Shown one piece after another: positions 9,480 to 17,562 of a stretch of 32,587 nt of DNA. This DNA is from Chloroflexota bacterium (lineage in GTDB: Bacteria > Chloroflexota > Dehalococcoidia > Lucifugimonadales > Lucifugimonadaceae). The stretch lies in assembly GCA_018673955.1 (NCBI GenBank), contig JABHBJ010000099.1:1-32587 (forward strand), read 5' to 3'. The number at the start of each line of letters is the position of its first letter. The first letter of the stretch is position 1. Below the pieces are notes generated by a model. It was not told the DNA's origin and did not search any database. It saw only the letters and a program-made list of their open reading frames with translations. The translations under genes and the position numbers were made by a program.

Positions 9480-10294
9480 TAAATCCCCTTGAACCATGGA
9501 CGTCGTTTTTCGCGATGCGCAGCCATACCTTCGATATGGTCTGCCGAGGATAGCGTGATTGCCTCGGCTGCGGCGGACATTTCGAGGGAAGTTTCGAGGT
9601 CCATCGACATTCCATTTCGCATCATCGTCTTAGCGAGGCGAATTGCAACAGGCGGTCCTGTGGCGATGCGGCGCGCCATCTTCTCAGCAGTGGCGATTAG
9701 TTCGCCTTCAGATACCACGCTGTTCAGGAAACCAAAGGACAATGCCTCATCGACTTCCATGAAATTCCCCGTGTACATAAGCTCGGCTGCTTTGGCCGAT
9801 CCAAATAATCGAGGGTAGAGCCATGTTCCCCCATAACCGGGAAATAGACCAACGTGAACATAAGCGGCCATGAAACGCGCCAACTCGGATGCGATTCTAA
9901 TATCGCACGCACAGGCAAGATCAAAGCCAGCACCAACTGCAGGGCCATTGATAGCGGCAATCACCGGTTTTTCCATTTTGTGGATACCAAGAATGACTCT
10001 TTGCGCGAGCTTGAATCCGCGCCGCAAATCTTCGGCACCACCAGACCCCGCTTTGTGAGGGCCATCTCCCGGTCCACCGATCATTTCGTCGGTGTCAGCA
10101 CCTGAGCAGAAAGCTCGCCCTGCACCGGTAATGATTACTGCGCGGACGGAATCATCAACCGCTACCTTGTCTAGGAGAACGGCAAGAGATCCTAGCAATT
10201 CATTGCTTAGAGAATTCAGCCGCTCGGGACGATTTAGGGTGATCGTAGCGAATCCAAGCTCACTATTTATATGCAGATTCACGCTTTGAGTCAT
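9479..10294 (-). CDS. Enoyl-CoA hydratase/isomerase family protein
   Basis: 271-residue crotonase-fold protein acting on acyl-CoA thioesters. The oxyanion-hole regions are present: FCSGADTDEM (62-71) and NGPAVGAGFDLA (116-127), followed by DIRIASELARF and the GLFPGYGGTW turn. Aligned by eye with classical hydratases, the first catalytic Glu (Glu144 of rat mitochondrial hydratase) is Asp125 and the second (Glu164) falls on Tyr145. Ordinary hydratase activity is therefore uncertain, and an isomerase or another crotonase activity is equally plausible. The stop codon overlaps the prs ATG. A GAGG lies 5 nt before the ATG, and a 10-bp palindrome ACTTTAAAGT (10307-10316) is just upstream. Confidence 0.92.
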   Translation of the reverse strand: MTQSVNLHINSELGFATITLNRPERLNSLSNELLGSLAVLLDKVAVDDSVRAVIITGAGRAFCSGADTDEMIGGPGDGPHKAGSGGAEDLRRGFKLAQRVILGIHKMEKPVIAAINGPAVGAGFDLACACDIRIASELARFMAAYVHVGLFPGYGGTWLYPRLFGSAKAAELMYTGNFMEVDEALSFGFLNSVVSEGELIATAEKMARRIATGPPVAIRLAKTMMRNGMSMDLETSLEMSAAAEAITLSSADHIEGMAAHREKRRPWFKGI

Positions 10295-10491
10295 CAGAGC
10301 CTCGGCACTTTAAAGTCGGAGGAAATAAGCCTAAATTTTAGCACCGCGCCTATACCTAATATCCGAGAATTCTCACCTGTCTCGAGTTATTTTTAGACGC
10401 ATCTCGTAAGTACAGTGCTGCACTCGGGCGAAGTTGAACTACAACTCGGTTCAATACGAATATCGACTTTTTCCAAATCGAACTATCTTTA

Positions 10492-10683
10492 CTACGCGGC
10501 CTGTTGACTGGGTTGAATCACTGGAACGGCAGGCGTCATGCGTGGAGTGAACAACCGATCAGCCATCTCGGGCGAAAGGGCTTTAGAGAATCCACATTGG
10601 AGACACCTCAGAAATGTTCCATGGGTGTCGCTATCGAGGTTAACGTCACCGGAGCATCTCCGGCAGGATTTGAAATACAGCAT
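10492..10683 (-). CDS. Small zinc-ribbon protein
   Basis: 63-residue protein with two CxxC knuckles (C7/C10 and C27/C30) separated by 16 residues, the spacing of a rubredoxin-like or TFIIB-like zinc ribbon. The C-terminal half is Pro/Gln-rich and probably disordered. The ATG at 10681-10683 is preferred over the in-frame GTG nine nt upstream because AGGAGAGG (10692-10699) sits 8 nt before the ATG, an ideal Shine-Dalgarno distance. It lies 165 nt downstream of the ArsC-like gene on the same strand. The specific role is unknown; a nucleic-acid-binding or structural zinc domain is an inference. Confidence 0.75.
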   Translation of the reverse strand: MLYFKSCRRCSGDVNLDSDTHGTFLRCLQCGFSKALSPEMADRLFTPRMTPAVPVIQPSQQAA

Positions 10684-10848
10684 TCCAGTCACCTCTCCTG
10701 TTTATTCAGGATCGATTAAGAAGTGAAAAAATCTTAGCTCCAGCACGCGATCGTTCAGATCATCTCTGTCAGTACCACATATGCGTACCAACACACTAAT
10801 TTTCGAGCCGATGGTTCATTGCCGTCGGCTCATCGTCTAGGTTCCGGA

Positions 10849-11196
10849 TCAGATCAATTCGTCGTATGCGCCCTGTTTGAACCCAAACACAATCTGATCG
10901 CCGTCAGTGAGCATCGGTCGTCTTATCAAGCGAGGTTGCTCGATCATCAACTCGATGAGTTCGTCATCGGTAGCTCTACCGCGAAGTTCTCTAAACGGCT
11001 TCGAACTTGGGCTTTTCCACGCAAACATTTCGTCAACCGATGTTAGATCGCTCAGTTTTTTAATTTCAGCTGCCGAAAGCTGTTCCTTAAAGAAATCACG
11101 AAATTCGTACTCAGCGTTCGATTCATTGAGAACCCGACGGGCTTTCTGGCAAGTACTTCAACGCGACCAGCAGTAAAACTTCAACTCTTTGGACAT
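10849..11196 (-). CDS. ArsC/Spx-family thioredoxin-fold protein, probable selenoprotein (in-frame TGA = Sec13)
   Basis: Reading 11196 to 10849 gives a 115-residue ArsC/Spx-like protein only if the TGA at 11158-11160 is decoded. The N-terminus reads LKFYCWSR-U-STCQKARRVL. Aligned with Spx (LYTSPSCTSCRKAR) or ArsC, the TGA falls exactly on the catalytic cysteine, giving U13xxC16. The remainder shows ordinary family features: EFRDFFKEQLS, ELIELMIEQPRLIRRPM (the family RRP motif) and a DGDQIVFGFKQ strand, ending in a genuine TGA at 10849-10851. AAGGAG lies 9 nt before the ATG. A hairpin suitable as a bacterial SECIS lies just downstream of the UGA. It probably acts as a thiol/selenol oxidoreductase; arsenate reduction is not assured. 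Standard gene callers would truncate or miss it. selA/B/C/D are not in this window. Confidence 0.85.
11129..11160 (-). promoter_or_regulatory. Candidate bacterial SECIS element at the in-frame TGA
   Basis: Directly after the TGA (11158-11160) the minus strand can fold AGAA (11144-11147) with TTCT (11129-11132), and inside it CCC (11139-11141) with GGG (11133-11135), closing a GTC loop. An AG bulge sits between the two helices. The loop begins with G at the 20th nucleotide after the UGA. That matches the known preference of bacterial SECIS for a G at the top of a small apical loop about 16-37 nt from the UGA. The fold was drawn by eye with no energy calculation. Confidence 0.6.
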
Positions 11197-11307
11197 TTAT
11201 TGCATCTCCTTGATGTGAATTTAATAGCAAATAAGTGACTCGTTACGACACACTTCTTGCTACCGTAACAATGCGAAGCCATATAGATATTACGATCCTG
11301 ATCCTAG

Positions 11308-12738
11308 ATGAGTGACCAGCCCTACAACAACCCGTTCCAAGTAGAAGAACGATCATTGCGATCGCTTTTTACACGCGCGTTCGCTAAATCGCGTCCTGGT
11401 TCACCGAATCTTTCAAACCTAAGCATCTACGCATTTGGACTTTCGGGGGTTTGGACTGGAATTGGCGCAGGAATACTGCCGTTCAAGGTGATCGAAGCTC
11501 TCGAACTAGGCGGCATCTCTGTACTCGGCTACGCCCTTGATAAAAACGGCGCACTAGGATTAATTTCTTTACTTGGATTAATTGTTGCCGCTGCTGCCCA
11601 GCTTGCGGCGGGGGCTCTAAGCGACCGTGACGACCGGCCCGGCAAACGCCTGCTTTACCTGCTCGTCGGCGGAATCGGCTTGAGTGTGATGACGATCCTA
11701 TTTGGATTTACCAGTTCGTTCATCACACTGATCCTCGCCATCGTCGCAATGCAATTATTCGGCAACTCTGCTCAAGGGCCAGCAAATGCGCTAATCATCG
11801 ATCATGTTCCAGTCCAAGAAAGAGGCGCCGCTGCAGGAGTATTGAACCTGTGGCGACTTCTAGGTGCAGGAACAATCACCGTAGTTGTTCTTCAGTTCAT
11901 GGCGAGATACGACAAGCAGGACTCACCTGAATGGCTCTGGTATTCGATAGCCATGATGACTATTGCAGTGATGGTCAGTGTGCTCTGGACTGTAGTCACG
12001 AACCGACCAAAAGATGGCTGGTTCATCCCAACGCTTAGAAAGAAGACCGTTAATACTGTTGAATCTACGCATTATGTTTCCGAAACAACCTCTGGTGCAA
12101 AACCAGGCATCAGCGGAAGCTACCTAGCATTTCTAGTTGCATTGGCATTCACCATCGCTGCAATGTCATCGTTGCAGATATATGCGCTCTTCTTCTTACA
12201 AGATGTTGTCGGCCTAGAAAACCCGGCTAATGGAGCCGATCTATTGGTGGTGGCGATCGTCGTGGCAGCCGCATTGGCCGTACTACCAGCAGGTCGACTT
12301 GCCGACCGATGGGGGCGCACCAGTTTATTTATGATCGCTGGGACGGCCGGGGTAGCTTCTTCACTTCTTCTACTGTTTGTCAGTTCGATCGGTGAGGTAC
12401 TCGCAATAGGACTTGTCATTGGAATATCAGTCGGATTGTTCATGACACTAACGTGGGCTGTTGCAAACGACCTCGTGAGCCGATCTGGGGCCGCCAAAGA
12501 GCTTGGTTACACAAGCGTTGCCACGTTAGTCGGTGCAGCTGGTGCACGATTCGCTGGCGTCGGCATCGATGAACTAAATGACGTTTCTGAGAATCTCGGT
12601 TACAGAATGATTCTCGTAGCGGTTGCCATGTCTTTCGCTTTTTCCTCTCTAATTCTCGCGAGAATCTCCAAAGATTCGAGCTTCACTGAAGCAACAAAAA
12701 CCAGCGAAGCGGCTATCGATCCGTCTATATCTGACTAA
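11308..12738 (+). CDS. Major facilitator superfamily transporter
   Basis: 476-residue inner-membrane protein with about 12 hydrophobic segments split into two six-helix halves by a hydrophilic stretch near 235-270. The loop between helices 2 and 3 contains GALSDRDDRPGKRLL, a form of the MFS GxxxDRxGRR/K signature. The second half has the equivalent GRLADRWGRTSLF. The N-terminal 35 residues are polar. The substrate cannot be read from the sequence; the general resemblance is to MFS_1 carriers for sugars or drugs. The ATG has no obvious Shine-Dalgarno sequence. The gene is divergent from the ArsC-like gene, with 111 nt of AT-rich sequence between them that must hold both promoters. Confidence 0.93.
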   Translation: MSDQPYNNPFQVEERSLRSLFTRAFAKSRPGSPNLSNLSIYAFGLSGVWTGIGAGILPFKVIEALELGGISVLGYALDKNGALGLISLLGLIVAAAAQLAAGALSDRDDRPGKRLLYLLVGGIGLSVMTILFGFTSSFITLILAIVAMQLFGNSAQGPANALIIDHVPVQERGAAAGVLNLWRLLGAGTITVVVLQFMARYDKQDSPEWLWYSIAMMTIAVMVSVLWTVVTNRPKDGWFIPTLRKKTVNTVESTHYVSETTSGAKPGISGSYLAFLVALAFTIAAMSSLQIYALFFLQDVVGLENPANGADLLVVAIVVAAALAVLPAGRLADRWGRTSLFMIAGTAGVASSLLLLFVSSIGEVLAIGLVIGISVGLFMTLTWAVANDLVSRSGAAKELGYTSVATLVGAAGARFAGVGIDELNDVSENLGYRMILVAVAMSFAFSSLILARISKDSSFTEATKTSEAAIDPSISD

Positions 12739-12889
12739 ATTTCTCTCGATTGTCCTTTGGCACTTAGGTGTCCTCGTAATGTAATTAGTATCCCGCGTAA
12801 CGAGACTCTTGATCGATATTCAGCGTATCGAAATACGGTGCCCGTTAGTAAACGATTACCGAAGCAATGCTCTGGGTATCAGCAACTAA

Positions 12890-13228
12890 TTGGCAAATAA
12901 TCGTAAAACAATAAACGTGCGCATTGGTCCTGTTGCTTTTGATGTACAGATTTCTAAACGTTTCCGGGGATCGTCGGGCCGGCCTCTGGCAATACACAAG
13001 GCAAATATGATGGTTCTTGACGGCGGTTCATCAGGACTTCGAATCTTAAGTAACGGCGTAAGTGCCGATACTGTTTCGTGGCCCGAATGTGTGGTTAAAC
13101 TGCCGATTTCACTTATGGCAGATAAGCCAGATCCTCATGAATTGACGATTTCGCTTGATTCGAGAGCTGGGCTTCTTTGTTTCTCCCTGTATCGGCCGAA
13201 TGCAACGATGAGGTTGGCAGGCAACTAA
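12890..13228 (+). CDS. Small hypothetical protein, TTG start
   Basis: 112-residue ORF that I do not recognise, with no membrane segments or known motifs. It alternates hydrophobic strands (VRIGPVAFDVQI near the N-terminus, LLCFSLYRP near the C-terminus), suggesting a small beta-rich domain. The start must be TTG or internal, because an in-frame TAA lies directly before the TTG (TAATTG). No Shine-Dalgarno sequence is visible. In favour of it are its position in an otherwise empty plus-strand gap and the absence of a better reading on either strand. It could be spurious. Confidence 0.45.
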   Translation: MANNRKTINVRIGPVAFDVQISKRFRGSSGRPLAIHKANMMVLDGGSSGLRILSNGVSADTVSWPECVVKLPISLMADKPDPHELTISLDSRAGLLCFSLYRPNATMRLAGN

Positions 13229-13332
13229 TAGAAGCCGTTTTGTTGCTGTAAAAACTGATCGATACCACACGTTACAAAGTTATTGTGTGATATTGAATTG
13301 CTGGCATCCCCAACAAGAACCTACAAACGTTG

Positions 13333-13398
13333 CAGGTTTCGTCGATATACTTAGCGCCGTTCGGGCTGGTTCGCATCTTTTCTGATCGACGAAACCTG
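13333..13398. repeat. 14-bp perfect inverted repeat upstream of ispH
   Basis: CAGGTTTCGTCGAT (13333-13346) is repeated in exact reverse complement as ATCGACGAAACCTG (13385-13398), separated by 38 nt that contain smaller GC-rich complementary pieces (GCGCC/GGGCT area). It ends 58 nt before the ispH start codon. As RNA it would form a strong leader hairpin; as DNA it could be a pair of operator half-sites. No T-run follows, so it is not a standard terminator. Confidence 0.7.
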
Positions 13399-13456
13399 TC
13401 CACGCACGCAAAGACGATTCTCATCAGCTCGATTTCACAAGTTAGGCCGCCAATAC

Positions 13457-14419
13457 ATGGACGTGTATCTCGCCAGTCCCCGAGGCTTCTGTGCCGGAGT
13501 CGATCTCGCTGTCGACATCGTCGATCTCGCCATTCAGAAGTACGGCGCGCCAGTCTATGTGAAACATCAGATCGTTCACAATCCCAAAGTGGTAGCCGAT
13601 GTCGAAGCAAAAGGCGCAATAACCGTCGAGAAGGTGGAAGAAGTCCCTGAAGGCGCAGTGGTGGTCTTCTCCGCTCACGGATCTCCACCGTCCGATTACG
13701 CTACCGCCAAACAACGTGGTCTAACCGTTCTTGATGCCACCTGCCCACTCGTCACCAGGGTTCACAACGAGGCGAAGAAATACACCAAGGAAGGCAAAAA
13801 GATTGTTCTCGTCGGACACGTAGGTCACCAGGAAGTCATTGGAACCACGGGACAAGCCGATATGACTTTGATCGATGAACGAGAAGATTGGGATTTGCCT
13901 CACTGGAATAAAGACACCGAAATCGCTGTTCTCACCCAGACCACCCTTTCGGTAAACGACACTGCTCTGGCAATCTCAAAAATCAAGAAGAGCCACCCCA
14001 ACGCCGTTATTCGTGACGATATTTGCTACGCAACGACTAATCGTCAGGCGGCTGCGACAGAGCTTGCTGATATAACAGAGCTTGTACTAGTGATCGGCGC
14101 GCAGAGCAGTTCAAACTGCAATCGACTCAAAGATGTTGCCATCAAAAAAGGCGTGCCTGCACATCTCATCAACGGCCCCGAAGAACTCGATCTATCTTGG
14201 CTTCAAGGGATCGAAAAAATCGGAATCACATCAGGAGCTTCGACTCCTGAAAAACAGGTGAAAGCCGTTATCGAGGCAATATCACCCGAAAACGTCTACC
14301 GGGTCGGCCCCGGTGAAGAAAGCATCACTTTCGCCATACCCAGAAATCTAAGAGACATGGTTGGCAATGGAATCCGCAGTAGCAGCGAAGATGACATAAT
14401 TTTCAATGAAAATAACTAG
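13457..14419 (+). CDS. ispH: 4-hydroxy-3-methylbut-2-enyl diphosphate reductase
   Basis: Last enzyme of the MEP isoprenoid pathway. It reduces HMBPP to IPP and DMAPP with a [4Fe-4S] cluster in the cytoplasm. The protein is 320 residues, normal for IspH. The three cluster cysteines are visible: C12 (RGFCAGV), C96 (DATCPLV) and C190 (DDICYATTNRQ). Substrate-contacting residues are also present: H41 (IVHNP), H74 (SAHGSPP), H124 (GHVGHQEV) and the SSSNCNRL segment. An enolase-superfamily gene starts inside its last codons (14-nt overlap), so the two are co-transcribed although their pathways are unrelated. The leader carries a long inverted repeat that may regulate the pair. Confidence 0.97.
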   Translation: MDVYLASPRGFCAGVDLAVDIVDLAIQKYGAPVYVKHQIVHNPKVVADVEAKGAITVEKVEEVPEGAVVVFSAHGSPPSDYATAKQRGLTVLDATCPLVTRVHNEAKKYTKEGKKIVLVGHVGHQEVIGTTGQADMTLIDEREDWDLPHWNKDTEIAVLTQTTLSVNDTALAISKIKKSHPNAVIRDDICYATTNRQAAATELADITELVLVIGAQSSSNCNRLKDVAIKKGVPAHLINGPEELDLSWLQGIEKIGITSGASTPEKQVKAVIEAISPENVYRVGPGEESITFAIPRNLRDMVGNGIRSSSEDDIIFNENN

Positions 14420-15527
14420 CATTGAATGCCTAGTACTCGATGAAGAGTACCCATATGTAATCCTTCACACTGACGAAGGAATCACAGGGTTCGGTGAGTG
14501 TTTTCGTCGCGCTCCATACGTTTCGAAAGCTGCCATCGAAACGATCTTCGCCCCTCTCGTAGTCGGTAAATCTCCGTTCGATTCGGAAGAGATTTGGGAC
14601 AACATGTTCAAGGCGGGTGCAGTTGCTGGTCCACAAGGGGCACTGCTTACCGCTGCATCTGGAATTGACATAGCACTCTGGGATCTCAAAGGTAAGGCAT
14701 TAGGCACCCCTATCTACAACCTCATCGGCGGTAAGCGGCGCGAAAAAATCAAAGTCTACGCTAGCTCGCTTGCTCGAGACATGGCACCCAAAGATGAAGC
14801 GCTCCGTGTCGCCCGGTTTCGTGACGAGGGCTACTCTGCTTACAAGTTACACTCTGCCATTCCCGGCAAGATCGACGATCAGAGAGATTTGACGATCGAA
14901 ACGGTAAGGGCAATCCGCGATGAAGTCGGGTACGACATGGGTGTAATGGTCGACGTGAACAGCGCCTATTCAGTGCACCACGCCATCGAAATTGGTCGCA
15001 AGCTAGAAGATCTTGGTGTGTTCCATTTCGAGGAGCCTGTACACGTCAGAAACTACGCAGGCATGGCCGAAGTTGCCGACGCGCTCGACATTCCTATCGC
15101 TTCGGGAGAAAACTCATTCACCCGCTGGGAGCACTTAACTCTCATACGTGAAGGGCGACCTGATATTGTTCAGCCCGATGTAGTCAAAGTCGGCGGCATT
15201 ACCGAATTTTTGCGGATAGAAGCGGTGCTATCTGCTCACGGTGCAACGATGACGACGCACAACACACAGCCATACGGCTCGACAGCAGCACACGCTCACC
15301 TGCTCGCACCTAGCAACAATTTCCCCTACGCGCAGGAATACAACATCGAGGAAGTGGGTATTCGAGATAACGATTCGATTCTCGATACGCCTTATGAGGT
15401 CGAAGACGGATTCATCAGAATCCCAGACGGACCTGGACTCGGACTGGACTATAACCTCGAAAAAATGCGAGCACGAAGCAGCGACCGACCATCACAACTC
15501 TCAGACGTATGGGGTCACATGCAATAG
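14406..15527 (+). CDS. Mandelate racemase/muconate lactonizing-type enolase superfamily protein
   Basis: 373-residue enolase-superfamily enzyme (COG4948) that probably dehydrates or epimerises a sugar acid or related carboxylate by abstracting an alpha-proton with Mg2+. An N-terminal capping domain is followed by a barrel with metal ligands D183 (MVDVNSAY), E209 (FEEPV) and E235 (SGEN). The His-Asp dyad of the mandelate-racemase subgroup is D258 (QPDVVKVGG) and H285 (TTHNT). The second-strand catalytic motif, usually KxK, reads K147-L-H149, so the base on that face differs from the second family member in this window. The gene overlaps ispH by 14 nt and ends 9 nt from a convergent MFS gene. 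The substrate is unknown. Confidence 0.93.
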   Translation: MKITSIECLVLDEEYPYVILHTDEGITGFGECFRRAPYVSKAAIETIFAPLVVGKSPFDSEEIWDNMFKAGAVAGPQGALLTAASGIDIALWDLKGKALGTPIYNLIGGKRREKIKVYASSLARDMAPKDEALRVARFRDEGYSAYKLHSAIPGKIDDQRDLTIETVRAIRDEVGYDMGVMVDVNSAYSVHHAIEIGRKLEDLGVFHFEEPVHVRNYAGMAEVADALDIPIASGENSFTRWEHLTLIREGRPDIVQPDVVKVGGITEFLRIEAVLSAHGATMTTHNTQPYGSTAAHAHLLAPSNNFPYAQEYNIEEVGIRDNDSILDTPYEVEDGFIRIPDGPGLGLDYNLEKMRARSSDRPSQLSDVWGHMQ

Positions 15528-15536
15528 GGGTGTTGG

Positions 15537-16865
15537 CTAACCTCGTTCTTCGGTCGAGAAACCTGTGATCAGCTTCGGCCATTTCAATACCGAAAGCACC
15601 AGTGCTATCAGCCCAACTATTGCGTATCCGGTAATCGTAAAGGGCACTCCGTATTGCTCGATCAGCCAACCGCCAATCACCAATCCCATCGGTAGTCCGT
15701 AAACTGCCAGCATCCGAATGCCCATCACCCGCCCACGCATTTCAAATTTGGTGAACGTCATCAGCACCACCGACATCGAAACCATACAGAAGCTTATCGA
15801 TGCTCCTATCAGCGCCAACAACAGTAGCCCGAGAGGATCTGAATCGGTCTGGGCGAACAAAATCAGCAGTATGTACCAAACGGCCATTGTGAGCATCATG
15901 AACCGCTCAGGGCGGCGCGAATTGGCGACTACCGCCATCAACATCGATCCTAGCAACGCACCTATAGCGAACACCGCAACCATCAGCGCCAGTCCGTTTT
16001 CATCGTGCTTATAAACGTCTCTGGCAACCACTGGAAGTAGCCCGTTCGTAAGTGGAAACGCCGTTGCATTTACTAGGAACGCAAGGAACATGATCGGCTG
16101 AATAACCGACGAATCGACCATGTACCTCAATCCCTGCTTCATATCGGTAATAGGGTTAGCGCGCTTGACAGGAATGCTCGATCGGACTGTGCTGATCCCA
16201 AGACCCACCAACACGCTCAACGTGTAGAAAATCGTAACGCCAACATACGCCCATCCGAGTCCCAGTTTCGACAATAACGTCGCACCTAACAACGCCCCAA
16301 CGATACGGGCAGTATCTTGAGTTGTTCTCGCTAAACCTGACGCATTCATCAACAGGTTTCGCGGGACAGTATCAGCGATTAGCGACTGCCTAAGAACGTT
16401 GTCGGCGGGCCTTAACATTCCGCTAATACTGGCTATCGCAAACACGTGCCATGGCTGAATCAAATCGGTTACAGCCAATATCAAAAGTGCCAGCGCTGAA
16501 AGTCCAGCACCTGTGCGAAGCACTATTAACATCAACTTACGACTCATACGGTCGGCGATAACACCAACAACTGGCGCAGTAAGCGTTCCCGAGAATCGCA
16601 ACGCACCAAGCAGTCCAACTAATAGAGGAGAATCGGTTGCGACAAGGATGTACCAGCCAAGGATCAGAGTTTCCATCTCCGACCCCCAAGTCGTCATCGC
16701 ATCTGCCGACCATTGGAATCGAAAACTTCGGATCTTGAATGCAGCGAACGGACTAACTTTTGTGTTCGGATCTTGAGTTACCGAAGTTGGACGTTGCTCA
16801 GTGCTCAAATTATTCGCAACATAGGTTTGTGGAAGGCCCAGCGGAACTCCCAAATGTATGAACAA
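15537..16865 (-). CDS. MFS transporter (MFS_3/efflux-like)
   Basis: 442-residue membrane protein with about 12 hydrophobic segments. The early part (RFQWSADAMTTWGSEME, then GWYILVATDSPLLVGL) and the loop GVIADRMSRKLMLIV resemble the MFS_3 group that includes enterobactin exporter-like and uncharacterised efflux carriers. The start is uncertain: the longest form begins with TTG at 16865 and has about 45 extra polar residues. An in-frame TTG at about residue 20 is also possible, and neither has a clear ribosome-binding site. The gene is divergent from the DUF192 lipoprotein gene, with only 26 nt between the longest start and the neighbour's GTG, which makes a shorter protein more plausible. Confidence 0.9.
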   Translation of the reverse strand: MFIHLGVPLGLPQTYVANNLSTEQRPTSVTQDPNTKVSPFAAFKIRSFRFQWSADAMTTWGSEMETLILGWYILVATDSPLLVGLLGALRFSGTLTAPVVGVIADRMSRKLMLIVLRTGAGLSALALLILAVTDLIQPWHVFAIASISGMLRPADNVLRQSLIADTVPRNLLMNASGLARTTQDTARIVGALLGATLLSKLGLGWAYVGVTIFYTLSVLVGLGISTVRSSIPVKRANPITDMKQGLRYMVDSSVIQPIMFLAFLVNATAFPLTNGLLPVVARDVYKHDENGLALMVAVFAIGALLGSMLMAVVANSRRPERFMMLTMAVWYILLILFAQTDSDPLGLLLLALIGASISFCMVSMSVVLMTFTKFEMRGRVMGIRMLAVYGLPMGLVIGGWLIEQYGVPFTITGYAIVGLIALVLSVLKWPKLITGFSTEERG

Positions 16866-16891
16866 CGAACTTCGTCAGCTACCATCGATCC

Positions 16892-17512
16892 GTGAATAAT
16901 CCCATCTGCAACGCGAAAGTCATCTTATTCGCCCTAGTGACGGCGGCAAGTATCGCACTAATTGCCGCATGTTCGACGGGCGAACAAGCCTCCCCGACCC
17001 CAACAGCGGTAGTTCTACCATCCCCGGGGGCATTTATCGATTCAGCCGATTGCAGCGATCTTGTGTTTGAACATCTAGGTCAATTAGAGGTGACCGTAAG
17101 CTTCGGCGATCTAGATCTGCGAGTCATCGTTGAAATCGCCGACGAACCAGCCGAACGCGCACAGGGCCTGATGTGTCGAGAATCAATTCCAAATGGCACA
17201 GGAATGTTGTTCTACTACCCAGGGCCAAAAACAACTGGGTTCTGGATGCACAACACCTACGTGCCAATCGACATCCTTCACATCGACCGTTCCCACAATA
17301 TCGTCGATAAAATCACGATGACGGCTTGCCCTCGTGTCGGGTTAAGCGACGATGACTGGCAAGTGAAGTGCGCCACTGAATCAAACGACTACGTGCCCAA
17401 TGGCGAATGGTTCACTGCACTAGAACTGCCAGCAGGATGGCTTGAATCGAACGGTATTGCAGATGCCGATATGGATGACGTGAAGGTCAACTGGATAACA
17501 TTGGCCAATTAG
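16892..17512 (+). CDS. DUF192 lipoprotein
   Basis: 206-residue exported lipoprotein. The N-terminus has a hydrophobic signal segment and a lipobox (LIAAC, Cys27), followed by a Thr/Pro-rich linker (ASPTPTAVVLPSP). The DUF192 domain (COG1430, about 65-205) shows the family landmarks RAQGLMCRESI, GMLFYYP and FWMHNTYVPIDILHID. A variable insert with two cysteines (TACP and VKCATES) follows, which may form a disulfide outside the membrane. The biochemical function of DUF192 is unknown. The start is GTG at 16892, which gives a sensible signal peptide, though no Shine-Dalgarno sequence is visible. The mutase gene follows after 50 nt and could be co-transcribed. Confidence 0.92.
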   Translation: MNNPICNAKVILFALVTAASIALIAACSTGEQASPTPTAVVLPSPGAFIDSADCSDLVFEHLGQLEVTVSFGDLDLRVIVEIADEPAERAQGLMCRESIPNGTGMLFYYPGPKTTGFWMHNTYVPIDILHIDRSHNIVDKITMTACPRVGLSDDDWQVKCATESNDYVPNGEWFTALELPAGWLESNGIADADMDDVKVNWITLAN

Positions 17513-17562
17513 ATTTCAAGTTCGGATGAAGCAACTAGAACGAATAAGGAAACGCACGAGAA

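Noticed and set aside
10307-10316. Palindrome ACTTTAAAGT upstream of the crotonase gene
   Set aside because: Ten bases of AT-rich palindrome is not unusual enough alone to call an operator; noted only in the gene entry.
10907-11176. 89-codon plus-strand ORF opposite the ArsC-like gene
   Set aside because: It is an antisense shadow; the minus strand encodes a recognisable ArsC/Spx fold through the TGA.
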